Positions 23,063 to 35,000 of a stretch of 64,000 nucleotides of DNA are shown piece after piece. Below the pieces are notes generated by a model. It was not told the DNA's origin. It did not search any database and worked only from the letters and a program-made list of their open reading frames with translations. Source of the stretch: Stomoxys calcitrans (taxonomy: Eukaryota > Arthropoda > Insecta > Diptera > Muscidae); NCBI RefSeq assembly GCF_963082655.1, contig NC_081552.1, forward strand, positions 49,149,781 through 49,213,780. The letters run 5' to 3'. Made by a program: the position numbers and the translations under genes. How positions within the stretch are numbered: the first letter of the stretch is position 1; every line of letters starts with the position of its first letter.

Positions 23063-23920
23063 TCCAATAAATTTTATTTTGATAAAAAACAAGCTGAACC
23101 GGGCCCGCTCCTTTGAATGTTTATTTTCGACAATAAAAGAGCTTTTAGTGAAATTCCATGCTACGAAAATGGTATATGTATGTCGTTTGACTGATGGTAT
23201 AACCATAGGAATGCCTATATCCCATATGGTCTTTGATGGTCTAAGAATTCGCTCTGAGGGTTTAGGATCATTTAAGTTTGGATGCTAAATGTACTCCATT
23301 CTTATTTGCGCCCGATTTTCTCAGGAAGATTTAGGAAGGCCCCCAGGACGGTGGTTGGTGCGCTTGTAGGTGGTGTGGACCTCTAGAAACGTGGTCGCGA
23401 AAGGGGGAATGAATTTCGTGCTCTACTCTCAAATACCTTACATTTGAGCTCCATATTGCCTTGTTCGGTATACATGTATGTCCGATTTAGCGATGTTTTC
23501 GGGGGTGAGGTGGTCCCCAGACACTAAGCCGGTGCTCTACTCTGAAATAGAATTTATTTAAACCCCATATTGCCATTGGTTTAAGGGGTGTTTATGGGAT
23601 AAGGGTCCAAACACTTGGCGACAAAATTGGTTAGCAAATTCGTTTTCTAATCTCAAATACTTTTCATTCAAACCCCTTATTGCAAAAGTAAGCAGATATG
23701 TCCGGCTCAGGGTAAGGGCTTTAAAAACTGTCAATATCGAGCTCCACTCTCTTTAAGAGTCAAATAGTCATGTTGAGTTGTGGGTTGAAACGTCTCCTAG
23801 ACGGTTGGTCTCGAATGTTGATATCAGATTCGGGGTCTACTCCCAAATACCTTTCATTTGAGCCCCATATTGCCATAGTCGTCAAACTTGACTGGTTTGG
23901 GGGATGGGGAGGCCAATAAA
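23063..23920 (+). repeat. Family D interspersed repeat (about 120-bp units)
   Basis: After the head segment come units containing CTCAAATACCTT, GAGCCCCATATTG and GGGGTGTTT-like G-rich boxes. There is no coding capacity. The same head and units recur at 56.6 and 58.0 kb, so it is a dispersed family rather than a local satellite. Confidence 0.75.
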
Positions 23921-24040
23921 AACAAGTAAAAGCGTGCTAAGTTCGACCGGGTCGAATCTTATATACCCTCCACCATGGATCGCATTTGTCGAGTTCTTTC
24001 CCCGGCATCTCTTCTTAGACAAAAAAAAAAAATATAAGAA
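23921..24040 (-). mobile_element. 120-bp hairpin-end fragment of a subfamily A mini-me
   Basis: It holds AACAAGTAAAAGCGTGC, the hairpin (variant GACCGGGTCGAA) and CTCCACCATGGATCGC, then stops at ATATAAGAA. There the next full copy begins. Confidence 0.9.
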
Positions 24041-25171
24041 ACAAGTAAAAGCGTGCTAAGTTCGGCCGGGCCGAATCTTATATACCCTCCACCATGGATC
24101 GCATTTGTCGAGTTCTTTTCCCGGCATCTCTTCTTCGGCAAAAAAAGGATATAAGAAAAGATTTTAAATTATATGTTGGAGACCTGTGTAAAATTTCAGC
24201 CAATTCGTATAAGAATTGCGCTCATTGGGGCTCACGAAGTAAAATAGAGAGAACGATTTATATGGGAGCTGTATCGGGCTATAGACCGATTCAGACCATA
24301 ATACACACGTTTGTTGATGGTCATGAAAGGATCCATCGTACAAAATTTCAGGCATATCGGATAATAAGTGCGACCTCTAGGGGTCAAGAAGTCAAGATCC
24401 CAGATCGGTTTATATGGCAGCTATATTAGGCTATGAACCGATTTGAACCTTATTTGACACAGTTGTTGAAAGTAAAAATAAAATACGCCATGCAAAATTT
24501 AAGCCAAATCAGATAAGAATTGTGCCCTCTAGAGGCTCAAGAAGTCAAGACCCAAGATCGGTTTATATGGCAGCTATATCAGGTTATGGACCGATTTAAA
24601 CCATACTTGGCACAGTTGTTGGGTATCATAAGAAAACACGTCGTGCGAAATTCCATTCTAATCAGATAAGAATTGCGCCCTCTAGAGGCTCAAGAAATCA
24701 AGACCCAAGATCGGTTTATATGACAGCTATATCAGGTTATGGACCGATTTAAACCATACTTGGCACAGTTGTTGGGTATCATAACAAAACACGTCGTGCG
24801 AAATTCCATTCTAATCAGATAAGAATTGCGCCCTCTAGAGGCTGAAGAAATCAAGACCCAAGATCGGTTTATATGGCAGCTATATCAAAACATGGACCGA
24901 TATGGCCCATTTACAATACCAACCGACCTACACTAATAAGAAGTATTTGTGCTAAATTTCAAGCGGCTAGCTTTACTCCTTCGGAAGTTAGCGTGCTTTC
25001 GACAGACAGACGGACGGACGGACGGACAGACGGGCGGACATGGCTAGATCGACATAAAATGTCACGACGATCAATAATATATATACTTTATGGGGTCTCA
25101 GACGAATATTTCGTGTAGTTACAAACAGAATGACGAAATTAGTATACCCCCCATCTTATGGTGGAGGGTAT
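24040..25171 (-). mobile_element. Mini-me/DINE-1-like element, subfamily A, full length
   Basis: It starts ACAAGTAAAAGCGTGC immediately after the fragment before it. Two consecutive monomers at about 24545-24870 are almost identical. The (GGAC)n run is at 25005-25040 and the end GGTGGAGGGTATGA at 25171. Confidence 0.92.
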
Positions 25172-25740
25172 GAAATTATGTATCAGATTCGTGTTCTAGT
25201 TATAAAATACCTCGTATTTTAGCCCCATATTGCAATGGTCAGCAAATACGTCCTATTTGGGTGGTGTTATGGGGGGTGGTGTGGCCCTATGGACGCTTTT
25301 TATATTAGATTCGTGCTTTAATCCCAAAGAGCTTTTATTTAAGCCCCATATTGCTATGGTCGCAAATTTGCCCTCTTTGGGGGGTGTTTTTGGGGACCCT
25401 TCGTATTGTACAGTCAATTACCTTTTATTTGAGCCCCATATTGCTATAGTCAGCAAATAAGTCTTGTTTGGTGGTGGTTTGGGGAAGGGATGTACCCCCA
25501 GAAACTTGGTCCCACATTTGGATATCAGATTCGAATGGTACTCGCAAGTACATTTCTTTTGAGTCCCATATTGCCATGGTCGGTAAATTTGTCCGACTTA
25601 GGGGTGTTCCTGAGTGGTCCCCCAAACACTTGGTCCGACAATCGGATATCAGATACGTTTTCTAATCTTAAATACCTTTCGTTTGAGTCCGATATTGCTG
25701 TGATTGGTCAATAAATATATTTGTTTTTAACTTACTATAA
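25172..25740 (+). repeat. Family D repeat block
   Basis: Five units share the CCCATATTGC(A/T)ATGGTC box at 25222, 25343, 25432, 25561 and 25685. Spacing varies from about 90 to 130 bp. Confidence 0.75.
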
Positions 25741-25790
25741 GAGAGCACAAAAAATGTCATTTAAATCGCACCGCCCATCTCCGAGATCTT

Positions 25791-25955
25791 AGGTTAATTT
25801 AGGTAAGAGTTGCAGTCCTTTACAGACTCACTTAGACAATTTTAAGTCCATTGTGATACCACAGTAGCGGAAGAGCAAGACTTCTGGCAGGAAACGAACT
25901 CACAACCCCTGCACTGATGATGCAAGCACGCTACCAACTCGTCTACCGGAGCGCT
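25791..25955 (-). mobile_element. tRNA-derived SINE, 165 bp
   Basis: A perfect 15-bp target duplication CATCTCCGAGATCTT lies at 25776-25790 and 25956-25970. On the minus strand an A-box-like GTTGGTAGCGTGC and a B-box-like GAGTTCGTTTCC are present, as in RNA polymerase III promoters of tRNA origin. The tail is built of CCTAA-like units. A second copy lies at 59395-59561. Confidence 0.88.
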
Positions 25956-25984
25956 CATCTCCGAGATCTTGCGTTTCTGAAAAT

Positions 25985-26290
25985 TAGGCTATCTATTGAT
26001 GTAGGTAGTTGGGGTTTGTAAATGGGCTATACCGGTTCAGATTTAAAAATAGCCCCATATATATACCGATCTCCCGATTTGATTTCTTGAGCCCTTACGA
26101 GCCGCAATTTTTGGCTCAAATTTTGCATGTAGTATTCTGTTAGGACTACCAACAACTGTACCAAGTACGTTTCACATCGGTCTATGACCTGATATAGCTC
26201 CCATATAAACCGATCTCCCGATTTGACTACTTGCGTCCTTACAAGCCGCAATTTTTGTCCGATTTGGCCGAAATTTTTCATGCGGTGTTC
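25985..26290 (+). mobile_element. Mini-me monomer fragment
   Basis: Two monomers with CCATATAAACCGATCTCCCG and GTCCGATTTGGCCG boxes are present. Neither end of the element is kept. It is most like the copy at 47.1-48.3 kb. Confidence 0.75.
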
Positions 26291-26299
26291 TGTGTTCTA

Positions 26300-26540
26300 G
26301 AAGTTTTAATTTTTGCTGGTGTGACAACTAAATTTACGCCTCCATCCATTCTAAAATAGTTATATAGGCTATACTTCCTTTCTGACCGTATTCCTAGTCT
26401 GCTCCCGAATACCTTGCATTCAAGTTCCATATTCCCTATATCGTCCAATAAACCTATTTAAGGGTGTTTTGGATTTGGGGCGGGGTCCCAGTTACTTGGA
26501 GCCTATTAAAATTCGTACTCTACTCCTGATTACCTTTCAT
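26300..26540 (+). repeat. Family D fragment
   Basis: Units with CTGCTCCCGAATACC and CGTCCAATAAACCTATTT match those near 59.95 kb. Confidence 0.65.
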
Positions 26541-26881
26541 TTCCCGCACGTGAAATAAAATGTTCACCGATCTTGCCTCTCACTAAGCCCATTGTTACAC
26601 GTGCTGTATGGCATGTGGCACCGTGTTGTTGAAACCACATGTAATGCATTTGCATCATCTTTGAAGAAGCACAGTCCAATGATGCCACCAGCCCATAAAT
26701 CGCACCAAACTGGGACTTTTTCTGGATGCATTGGTAACTCTTGCAATGCTTCTGGCAGGTCTTCACTCCAATTCGGATTATTTACGAACGCATTGAGCCA
26801 AAAATGAGCTTCGTCGCTGAAGAAGAAGATGCGCGCGATTAACTTTCTCATCAGAGCACGCATGTTTATAATAAACTTCAA
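26530..26881 (-). pseudogene. Mariner-like transposase fragment, frameshifted and catalytically broken
   Basis: Two overlapping minus frames give consecutive parts of a mariner-superfamily catalytic domain. The first is FFSDEAHFWLN ... WSEDLPEALQELPMHPEKV ... WAGGIIG; after a frame change comes the second, MWFQQHGATCHTARVT ... GEHFISR. The expected second catalytic Asp (QDGATCHT) is His here. Sequence between the blocks is deleted, and the C-terminal third is missing. It is a dead relic. Confidence 0.85.
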
Positions 26882-27049
26882 TAATTTGCGAGCGTTATTC
26901 GTTTGTAAGACGATTCATGGTTAAATTATAGACCAAACTGAAGACGTTTGACAGTGAAACAAAACACGAAACGTGCGTGAGCTGTTTAAACCAGTGTAGC
27001 CAAAAAGATAATATCTAAAAAATCACACTTTATGTAGAAGATTATGTAA
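26882..27049 (-). other. Possible 5' remainder of the mariner-like relic
   Basis: This short stretch lies between the transposase fragment and the next mini-me. It continues the minus-strand direction upstream of the catalytic domain but has no readable frame. Assignment is by position only. Confidence 0.3.
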
Positions 27050-28118
27050 AAACAAGTAAAAGCGTGCTAAGTTCGGCCGGGCCGAATCTTATATACCCTC
27101 CACCATGAAGCGCATTTGTCAGTTCTTTTCCCGGCATCTCTTCTTAGGCAAAAAATTATATAAGAAAAGAAAGAAAGAAAAATCTGCTATTAGAGCGATA
27201 CCAAGATATGATCCGGTTTAGACCACAATTAAATTATATGTTGGAGACCTGTGTAAAATGTCAGCCAATTCGAATAAGAATTGCGCCCTTTGGGGGCTCA
27301 AACATAAAATAGAGAGATCGATTTATATGGGAGCTGTATCGGGCTATAGACCGATTCAGACCATAATAAACACGTATGTTGATGGTCATGGGAGGATCCG
27401 TCGTACAAAATTTCAGGCAAATCGGATAAGAATTGCGTTCTCTAGAGGCCCAAGAAGTCAAGACCCAAGATCGGTTTATATAGCAGCTACATCAGGTTAT
27501 GGACCGATTTGACCCATACTTGGCACAGTTGTTGGATATCATAACAAAACACGTGGTGCAAAATTTCATTCTAATCGGATGAGAATTGCGCACTCTAGAG
27601 CCTCAAGAAGTCAAGACCCAAGATCGGTTTATATGACAGCTATACCAGGTAATGGCCCGAATTGAACCATACTTAGCACAGTTGTTAGAAGTGATACTAA
27701 AAAACTATGTGCAAAATTTCAGTCTAGTCGGATGAGAATTGCGCCCTCTAGAGGCTCAAGAAGTCAAGACCCAATATCGGTTTATATTGCAGCTATATCA
27801 GGCTATGGACCGATGTGAACCATACTTGGCACAGTTGTTGGATATCATAACAAAACACATCGTGCAAAATTTCATTCCAATCGGATAGGAATTGCGCACT
27901 TTAGAGGCTCAAGAAGTCAAGACCCCAGATCGGTTTATATGGCAGCTATATCAGGTTATAAACCGATTTAAACCATACTTGGCACAATTGTTGGATATAA
28001 TAACGAAACACGTCGTGCAAGATTTCATTCCAATCGGATAAGAATTGCGCACTCTAGAGGCTCAAGAAGTCAAGACCCAAGATCGGTTTATATGCCAGCT
28101 ATATCAGGTTATAGACCG

Positions 28119-28636
28119 TGGACAAATTTGCATTTGTCCCTTAAAAATTAAGAACATATCGTAGAATAAGTTGTATGAATTATTGAATTGTATTGTGAAT
28201 TGATATGAATTGTCTAGCGTATAAGAGATCCTTTTTGCCATCCGTACTAGATTGTAAGACTATTGTGAATTGTTAGTTATAAGCCTTTTAGTACTGCAGC
28301 TCACTTGCCCTTTCTGTAATTTTTAAAACTTCACTTCTTCCACAACCGCAGCAAGGTGAGCATCCACACTCTTTTCTCCTCTCCTAATAAAACCCTTACC
28401 TTTGTAATCTCGCAACCGAAACACTTACCATCTTTTTATTTCCACTTGTCTCTTTTGGGTTTATCTCCTCTTTTTTCTAACTTATTATTCCTCTGTGCGT
28501 GAGGAATAATAAGCTTAGTAAACCGCCTAAATTACAGTCCACTCATCATCAGCCATCGAGGGAATTCCGATTGTGACGTCATCTCTCTCGATCACTCACC
28601 CCCGCTCCGTCTACATTGGAATCCCACTCTTGTTCA
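28119..28636 (+). repeat. 5' LTR of the BEL/Pao element (518 bp, TG...CA)
   Basis: It begins TGGACAAATTTGC, where GGACAAAT and ATTTGTCC form an 8-bp inverted pair, and ends CTTGTTCA directly against the primer site. A TATAAG box (28220) and AATAAA (28386-28391) are candidate promoter and polyadenylation signals. Confidence 0.9.
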
Positions 28637-28654
28637 TGGTCCATCGAAGCCGTC
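28637..28654 (+). promoter_or_regulatory. Candidate primer-binding site (tRNA-Tyr-like)
   Basis: TGGTCCATCGAAGCCG follows the LTR CA without a gap. It resembles the complement of the insect tRNA-Tyr 3' end (TGGTCCTTCGAGCCGG), with one substitution and one inserted A. The tRNA assignment is from memory of the tRNA sequence; the position is what fixes the LTR end. Confidence 0.5.
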
Positions 28655-29918
28655 CACTGAGACAACCAGAGACAACCATCGATTGAGGTAAATCCCATCT
28701 ACATTGACATACATACATAGTTGTGTGCCATCGTTTCGGTAAGTGAAACCACTTCAGTTGTTAAAAAAAAAAAAGCTACATACATACACACTTATAAAGG
28801 GCTAAGTGACAGAAAAACAAAAAAGAGATAAAACTACACCGAAAAAGTGCAAAATCATAAGGAAACCCCATGGTGAAGTTATAAATTGCATGAACAAACG
28901 CATTTTTAAATGCGGTGTGGATATATGGGAAATACTGCGTAAAATCCCTTAAAAAAAAAGAGATCAAAATTTGTTATTTCCCGAGAATTGTCTGCCCGTC
29001 TCTATTTTCGCTTTAAAAAGGAAAAAAAAAGTGTGTATGTAAAAGCTTTGTGTATATGTATTTAAAGACTGAATCGTTAATTGTGAGAGGAAAGTGCGTG
29101 AAAAGTGCCAAAAAGTGTTGCTTTGTCGGTCCTCGTGTGTTGGACACGGTAAAAAGTGCATTGTAAGGGCAAAATTGTTTAAAATAACCTTTTTTACAAG
29201 GCTCTGAAAATTACGGTAAAATTTTATGTTATTTCTTCAATTTCTCCTTGTTTGCATAAATCCCGTTAAAATCAGGCAAAATATATTTTAAAGTCCATAT
29301 AACGGATCAAAATCGCTGAAGACTGATACATAATTTGCTGCAAAAGTAATAAGGAAATTTTTAATACATAGTCCCCTTTATGTACAACACAAAGTTCAAC
29401 GAACGTTTCGTGCAGTGTAATAGGGGAGATTGAAGTTGACTCTCTTTCTATCTCTGTGGATTTGTGCAGGAGAGAGAACGGAAAAGAGAACTGCAACTCA
29501 AAAGGTAAAAGCGAAGACCAAACGAATGAGGAGCAAAGGAAAGAAATAGACGGACAGACAGGCCAACACTTGGAAGAAGAAGAATTTGGGTTTGATTTAA
29601 ATTGAATCGGAACAATGTGGAAGTGTGCAGTGAGAATTTAAAAGAATTAGAAAATAGAAAAATTTTATGTGAGAATTTTTAAATAAATAGCAAAAGTGCA
29701 AAACCCAATAAAAAAAATGTGCTATTAATTTTCACAATTTGCAAAAGAAATGGAAAAAGAATAGAATTGAAAATATTTGTTGAAGCGAGAAATCGAGCTA
29801 AATTAACAAAAGAAAAGGGATAAAGCACATAAAGTTAAAAACCAACCTTCCATATAAAGTTAAAAAACACACAAAAATTTAAAAAAAAGTGTAAAGTTCT
29901 ATAGAAATTTTTAAAATA

Positions 29919-30243
29919 TTGCACAATTCTGAAATCACAACGCTGAGTAAGTTATTGCACACCCCCTTCTAGTGTACGCTCACTTCATACATGCCATAGG
30001 AATATATAATATTTAATCATTTGCGCTTGGATTTGGTTGAAATTTTTAAAATATTGCACAGATATAAAAACTCTTATTTTAAAAATATTGCACAAACCAG
30101 TTGTTTACCCACTCTTATACATACCTTTTGTCTTTGCATCAACCATTTGCGTAATTTGTTTTTTTTTGTTGTCAAAAGCATTAAAATATTGCACTCATAC
30201 CTTATACTAGTTTAAATCACGGCACTATTTTGGTTCATTGCAC
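29919..30243 (+). promoter_or_regulatory. Cluster of six ATTGCAC motifs in the BEL leader
   Basis: TTGCAC occurs at 29919, 29955, 30054, 30088, 30189 and 30238, always preceded by AT and separated by AT-rich DNA. Four share the longer AAAATATTGCAC. Variants TTGCGC (30021), TTGCAT (30134) and TTGCGT (30147) lie between them. The layout recalls the gypsy leader insulator, an array of Su(Hw) sites with a TTGCATACC-type core. A protein-binding role is inference. Confidence 0.45.
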
Positions 30244-31876
30244 GCCTCCCTCATAATTTTCTACATTATTCATTATTATTATTATGCGAATTTTCATGAT
30301 CCAACAAACATAAATAAAGAACAGAAGAAGTAGAAAAGTACCAACCAAGGCATTTGTCAACAAGAGAAAGAATAAGGAAAAAGATCAAGTAAAAAAAAAA
30401 AAACAAACCAAAAGGGCTGTTGCCTAAAAAAAGGGCTGTTGTTGTTTATGCATCTGCCTACCCGCTCCCATTCTGTTCTGCCTACGCTGCGCTGCCTACT
30501 CGGTACTGCCAACTCCGTACGTATTGACTCTGTCGCTGAACAACAAGCAGAGCCCTCTCGTTTAGCCACCTGATACACACACGCACCTACATTAATAGTC
30601 ATCATCCGCATGTTTGTTTTGCCCTAGTTGTTCCCATTGCAATATTTGTTTTTGAAGAGGAACAAAACCAACTACGCACACAGTGTTACCAGATTGTTTG
30701 TTTTGTATTGAATTGCGGGATTCGTAATTATTTTTCTCAATTTCCCCCGCTTAATTAAATCAATTAAAAAAGGTATTTGGAACAGGAAAACAAGAATTTC
30801 CTTGACGTTTGGCATCTTTGGAAGAGTTGGTTATTAGTTAATACACGATCATAATTATTTTTTTTTTATTTTTGATTTGCGTATATAAATCATTAATCAC
30901 TGAGTTAACAAGAATCTGTGTGCAGTATTTGGCAACAGTGCATGCGTACGGCACCGTATGAGTACATACCCTCACTCAGCAGGCATACACTTAGAGAAAA
31001 AAGCTCAATGAATAAAGCGGCAGTTTGACATTTTGATTCATATGCAATTTGAATTGAATGTCTTGGAATCGTCAATACACTAACAGAATTATACACACAT
31101 ATTTACTAACTCATAAATTTCGAACCATATACACATTTTACCTGTTTTTTCAGCCTTTCTGTGAACTTGTTTGACAAGTTAAAGAATTTCTATGAATTAA
31201 ACAGAGATATTTGAAGAAATTTATCAAGCTTTGGAGAAGTATGTGTTTTTAGATTTTTGAGAAATTCACTTACACATATCATCTGATAAGCCACTCTAGA
31301 TAAATTTCAACAGATATCATCTGAACATTTGTCAATTATTGAATAATTGATCGCAATTAGTACGCGGCAGTGTATAGTTGTGAGAAAAGGCGACAAGTTC
31401 TCTTTTGCCACACTCCTCTACAACAGAACCTTTTCCTTTTTGATTGTAATGCAATTCAAATTGACGGTTCTCTGTCTATTGAACTGCAGTTTATAAGTTT
31501 GGTGCAATTCAATTAAAATTTTCGGACACCACTTATCCCTCCTACTATGCTCATCACGGGAATTTCAGTCCCTCACGTCTAATGTTATGAATTATTTGGA
31601 TTAGCTTTGAAATCTTGCCTTTGGTATTCTCGCCTTTAAATCTAAGACTGCTCTTTAGACGCCCGCAAAGATTCTGAGTTTTTAAAATTATATTTGGCAT
31701 ATTATGCAGAACCCGCTACTTTAATTATTCGGAATCTTATCACCTCTCTTACTAGCTGAACAATTTTGGTTATTCAACGAAGCTTTACGCTTGCACTCAA
31801 CCCAATCGCAAATCAAAATTGTTTCTATCTCCCTGTGTTTCCAGAGGCAAATAGATTTCTCACGACAGTACACCAA

Positions 31877-31977
31877 ATAATTCTTCTGCGCTACTTTCTT
31901 GGACAGGAGTTGAAATCTCTACTCGAAGTAATTCTTCTGCACTATTTTCCCAGACAGGAGTTGAAATCTCTTCACTC
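31877..31977 (+). repeat. 50-bp tandem duplication in the BEL leader
   Basis: Two units, each carrying TAATTCTTCTGC and GACAGGAGTTGAAATCTC, lie at 31877-31927 and 31928-31977 with a few differences. They sit just upstream of gag. Confidence 0.8.
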
Positions 31978-32033
31978 TTCGCTTATTTGCTCTATTTCTC
32001 ATTGTTCACTCTATTGTACGGAATCAGTACAGA

Positions 32034-35000
32034 ATGAACTTAGAGGAAGCCACCACGGACATGGCTTCTCTGCCTTCGGGATCTAATCCTTTATCGAATC
32101 CCACTTCCGCAATTAAGACTTCGTCGAATCAAGACAAGTTTCTCTTTGATTGCGACCATTTGATCAACTTTTGCACTCAATTTGAACAGAGTGACATTCA
32201 GGATCAAACTGATTCGGTATTGGAAGTAAAGTTAGAGGACCTAGAGAATCGGTGGCAACGACTTCAGGCTACCTATGAAGGTCTCATGCTAGCTCCAAGA
32301 AGTGTCAATACCAAGGACTACAGGGACAACGCTAGAGTTAATTTCAATGCCAGCTCCGAAGCCTATTACATGGCAAGGTCCCAAATCCTGGATATTCTGA
32401 GAATATCAGGAGGAAATGCTCGCCAGAACGCTAGGCACAGCCTTATTCCGGCTTATATTCCCCAGCCTTCGGTTGATCACTCCTCTCAAGAGGTGGCTGC
32501 CAGTTACATCAAAGTGCCTCCCTGTGATACAGAGGTATTTAAAGGGGGTTACGAGGAATGGCCGTCATTCCGTGACATGTTCACGGCCGTTTACGTTAAC
32601 CATCCAAAATTGACGAGAGCTCAGAAGTTATATCATCTGCGGAACAAGACTAGAGGTGCAGCTGGCGCCATAGTCAAGAGATTCACTCTGTGCGATGAAA
32701 ACTTCGAACTCGCTTGGAGTGCTCTAAAGGCTCGTTATGAGAACAAGCGGGTCTTAGTAGACAATCAATTAAAGGTTCTCTTCAACATTCCTATGGCATC
32801 TGTGGAGAATAGTGAAGCAATTCACAAAATTCAATCCACCGTGAATGATTGCCTGTGCACTCTCGAGACTCTTGACGTCAATGTAGAAAGCTGGGATCCC
32901 ATACTCTTATACTTGGTTTCGACCAAGTTGCCAGATGAAACGCTGGCTCTGTGGGAGCAATCCCTCAAATCTCACCGCGATCTTCCTACCTGGAAACAGC
33001 TCGATGAATTCCTCATCAACAGGTACGAAATCGTGGAACGGCTCTCGAGCATAAAAGCCACAAAGACCAGAAGTTCGCTCCCGTCTCAAAGCAGTGGTAA
33101 GGTTCAAACTTATCACTCGCAAGAAAAGCTAAGCTCTTCTTGCCCCCTATGCAGTTCCGACCACACCATAAGAAGTTGTGGACAGTTTCGGAAATATACT
33201 GCGCAACAACGCATAGATTTTGCATACAAGCACAAGTTATGCATAAATTGCCTCTCCTCATCTCATCTCAAAACAAATTGCAAAAGTGTGAACACCTGTA
33301 TAATTTGTCATAAGCCACACCACACTCTGCTTCATCTAAGAAGTAATCCAGAAGTGGAAACTGAAGATCAGGCAACCCATTCTAGTCGCGAGGATGACAA
33401 GGGTCAAATGAAATCGTCTGGCATGAATTCGAGAAACACGGGTCATAATGAGGCTCCCTCAACTTCAGGCGCAAAGCGCCCCTCTCACGTTCAGGCCAAT
33501 TTCTCGTCCAACAACGAAATGATTTTGTTACGAACAGCTCTGGTTCGGGTTGAACATCAAGGGGAGTTGTTTACGTTAAGAGCTCTTATTGATCCCGGTT
33601 CTCAACGAACCTTTATAACACAGCGAATTCAGAAGCGCTTACAAATTCCCACTTCTAAAGCGCATTTTGAGATTTTTGGTATTGGCGAACAGACTCAAAC
33701 GTCAAATAAGGAATGCCAACTTGTCATTGTGGCGGAGAAATACGATGTTCGCTTCACAGTCTCGGCAATAGTATTGCCTAAAATGACAAAATGGCTTCCT
33801 TCCGTCTCATTCGAAATCTCAAATCCGTCCGAGTTGGAGGAGTTAGATCTGGCAGATCCAAACTTCAATAAATCCGCTCAAATTGACCTAATTTTAGGCA
33901 ATGATTCTGAACGATTCATTAATATGGAAGGAATCAGGAGGAATATATGTGGCGATACCTCAGCATACAATACAGTTTTTGGCTGGGTATTGAGCGGTCC
34001 AATGCAAACTGAGAGAATTTTATCATTTTCCACGAACGTGGTGGAATCCGAGGATATAGAAATCAGCGAACTTCTGAGAAAATTCTGGGAGCAAGAAGAG
34101 GTACCCATAGCTCCTCCTCTTTGTGAAGATGATCAGTTTTGCGAAGAGTTTTACTCTAAAACTACCTCCAGGTCGCCGGACGGTAAATACGTCGTGAGAC
34201 TGCCTTTCAAAGCAGAATTCTCCGACTCCCTCTCTCTTGGCTCATCTCGCTTTCTGGCTCTGGCTCAGTATAATCGGATGGAGACAAAGCTCTCGAATGA
34301 TCCCGAGCTAAAAACCGAGTACAATTCGGTTTTAAACGAGTACATTTCTCTTGATCACGCTCAGGAGACCTCGTCTCAGGAAATCAACTGCGATGGACGA
34401 TACAATTCATTTTATCTCCCACACCACGCAGTCGTCCGTCCAGAACACAAGTCCACGAAGGTGAGAATTGTGTTCAACGCATCTCGTAGGAGCAAATCTG
34501 GTTATTCGCTGAATGATGTGCTCCGCACAGGACCTACACTGCAAACCGATTTAACGTCTGTGATCCTCAATTGGCGCCGATACCGATATGTGTTCTGTGG
34601 CGACATTCAGAAGATGTATAGGCAAATATGGCTACATCCGATCGACAGAGCATATCAACGCATACTTTTCAGACCGGATCCTAACGGACCGGTGAAGGAT
34701 TTTGAACTAAAAACGGTTACCTTTGGTCTGAACTGCGCACCGTTTTTAGCAATTCGCACTCTATTGCAACTCGCCTCTGATTCCGAGGATGAGTTTCCGA
34801 ATGTCGCAAAGACACTGAGGAAGGAGACTTATGTCGACGACATTCTGTCTGGTGGCTTCACTATAGAGGACACTATCCGCAAGCAAGAGGACTTGATATC
34901 AGTTCTGGGGCAAGCAGGGTTTCCTCTTGTGAAACTGACTGCAAACGACCCACAATTACTTGCCCGGCTTCCCAAAGAAAGTCTCTATGACTCTGACTTC

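Larger units (their letters stand above)
28655..32033 (+). other. Unusually long (3.4 kb) BEL/Pao leader
   Basis: No ORF with recognisable content lies between the primer site and gag. A strong splice-donor consensus (CG/GTAAGTG) is at 28739, and an acceptor-like pyrimidine tract ends in TACAG just before the gag ATG (32032). Spliced gag-pol mRNA could therefore omit most of this region. Poly-A and poly-T stretches are frequent. It contains a repeated ATTGCAC cluster. Confidence 0.6.
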
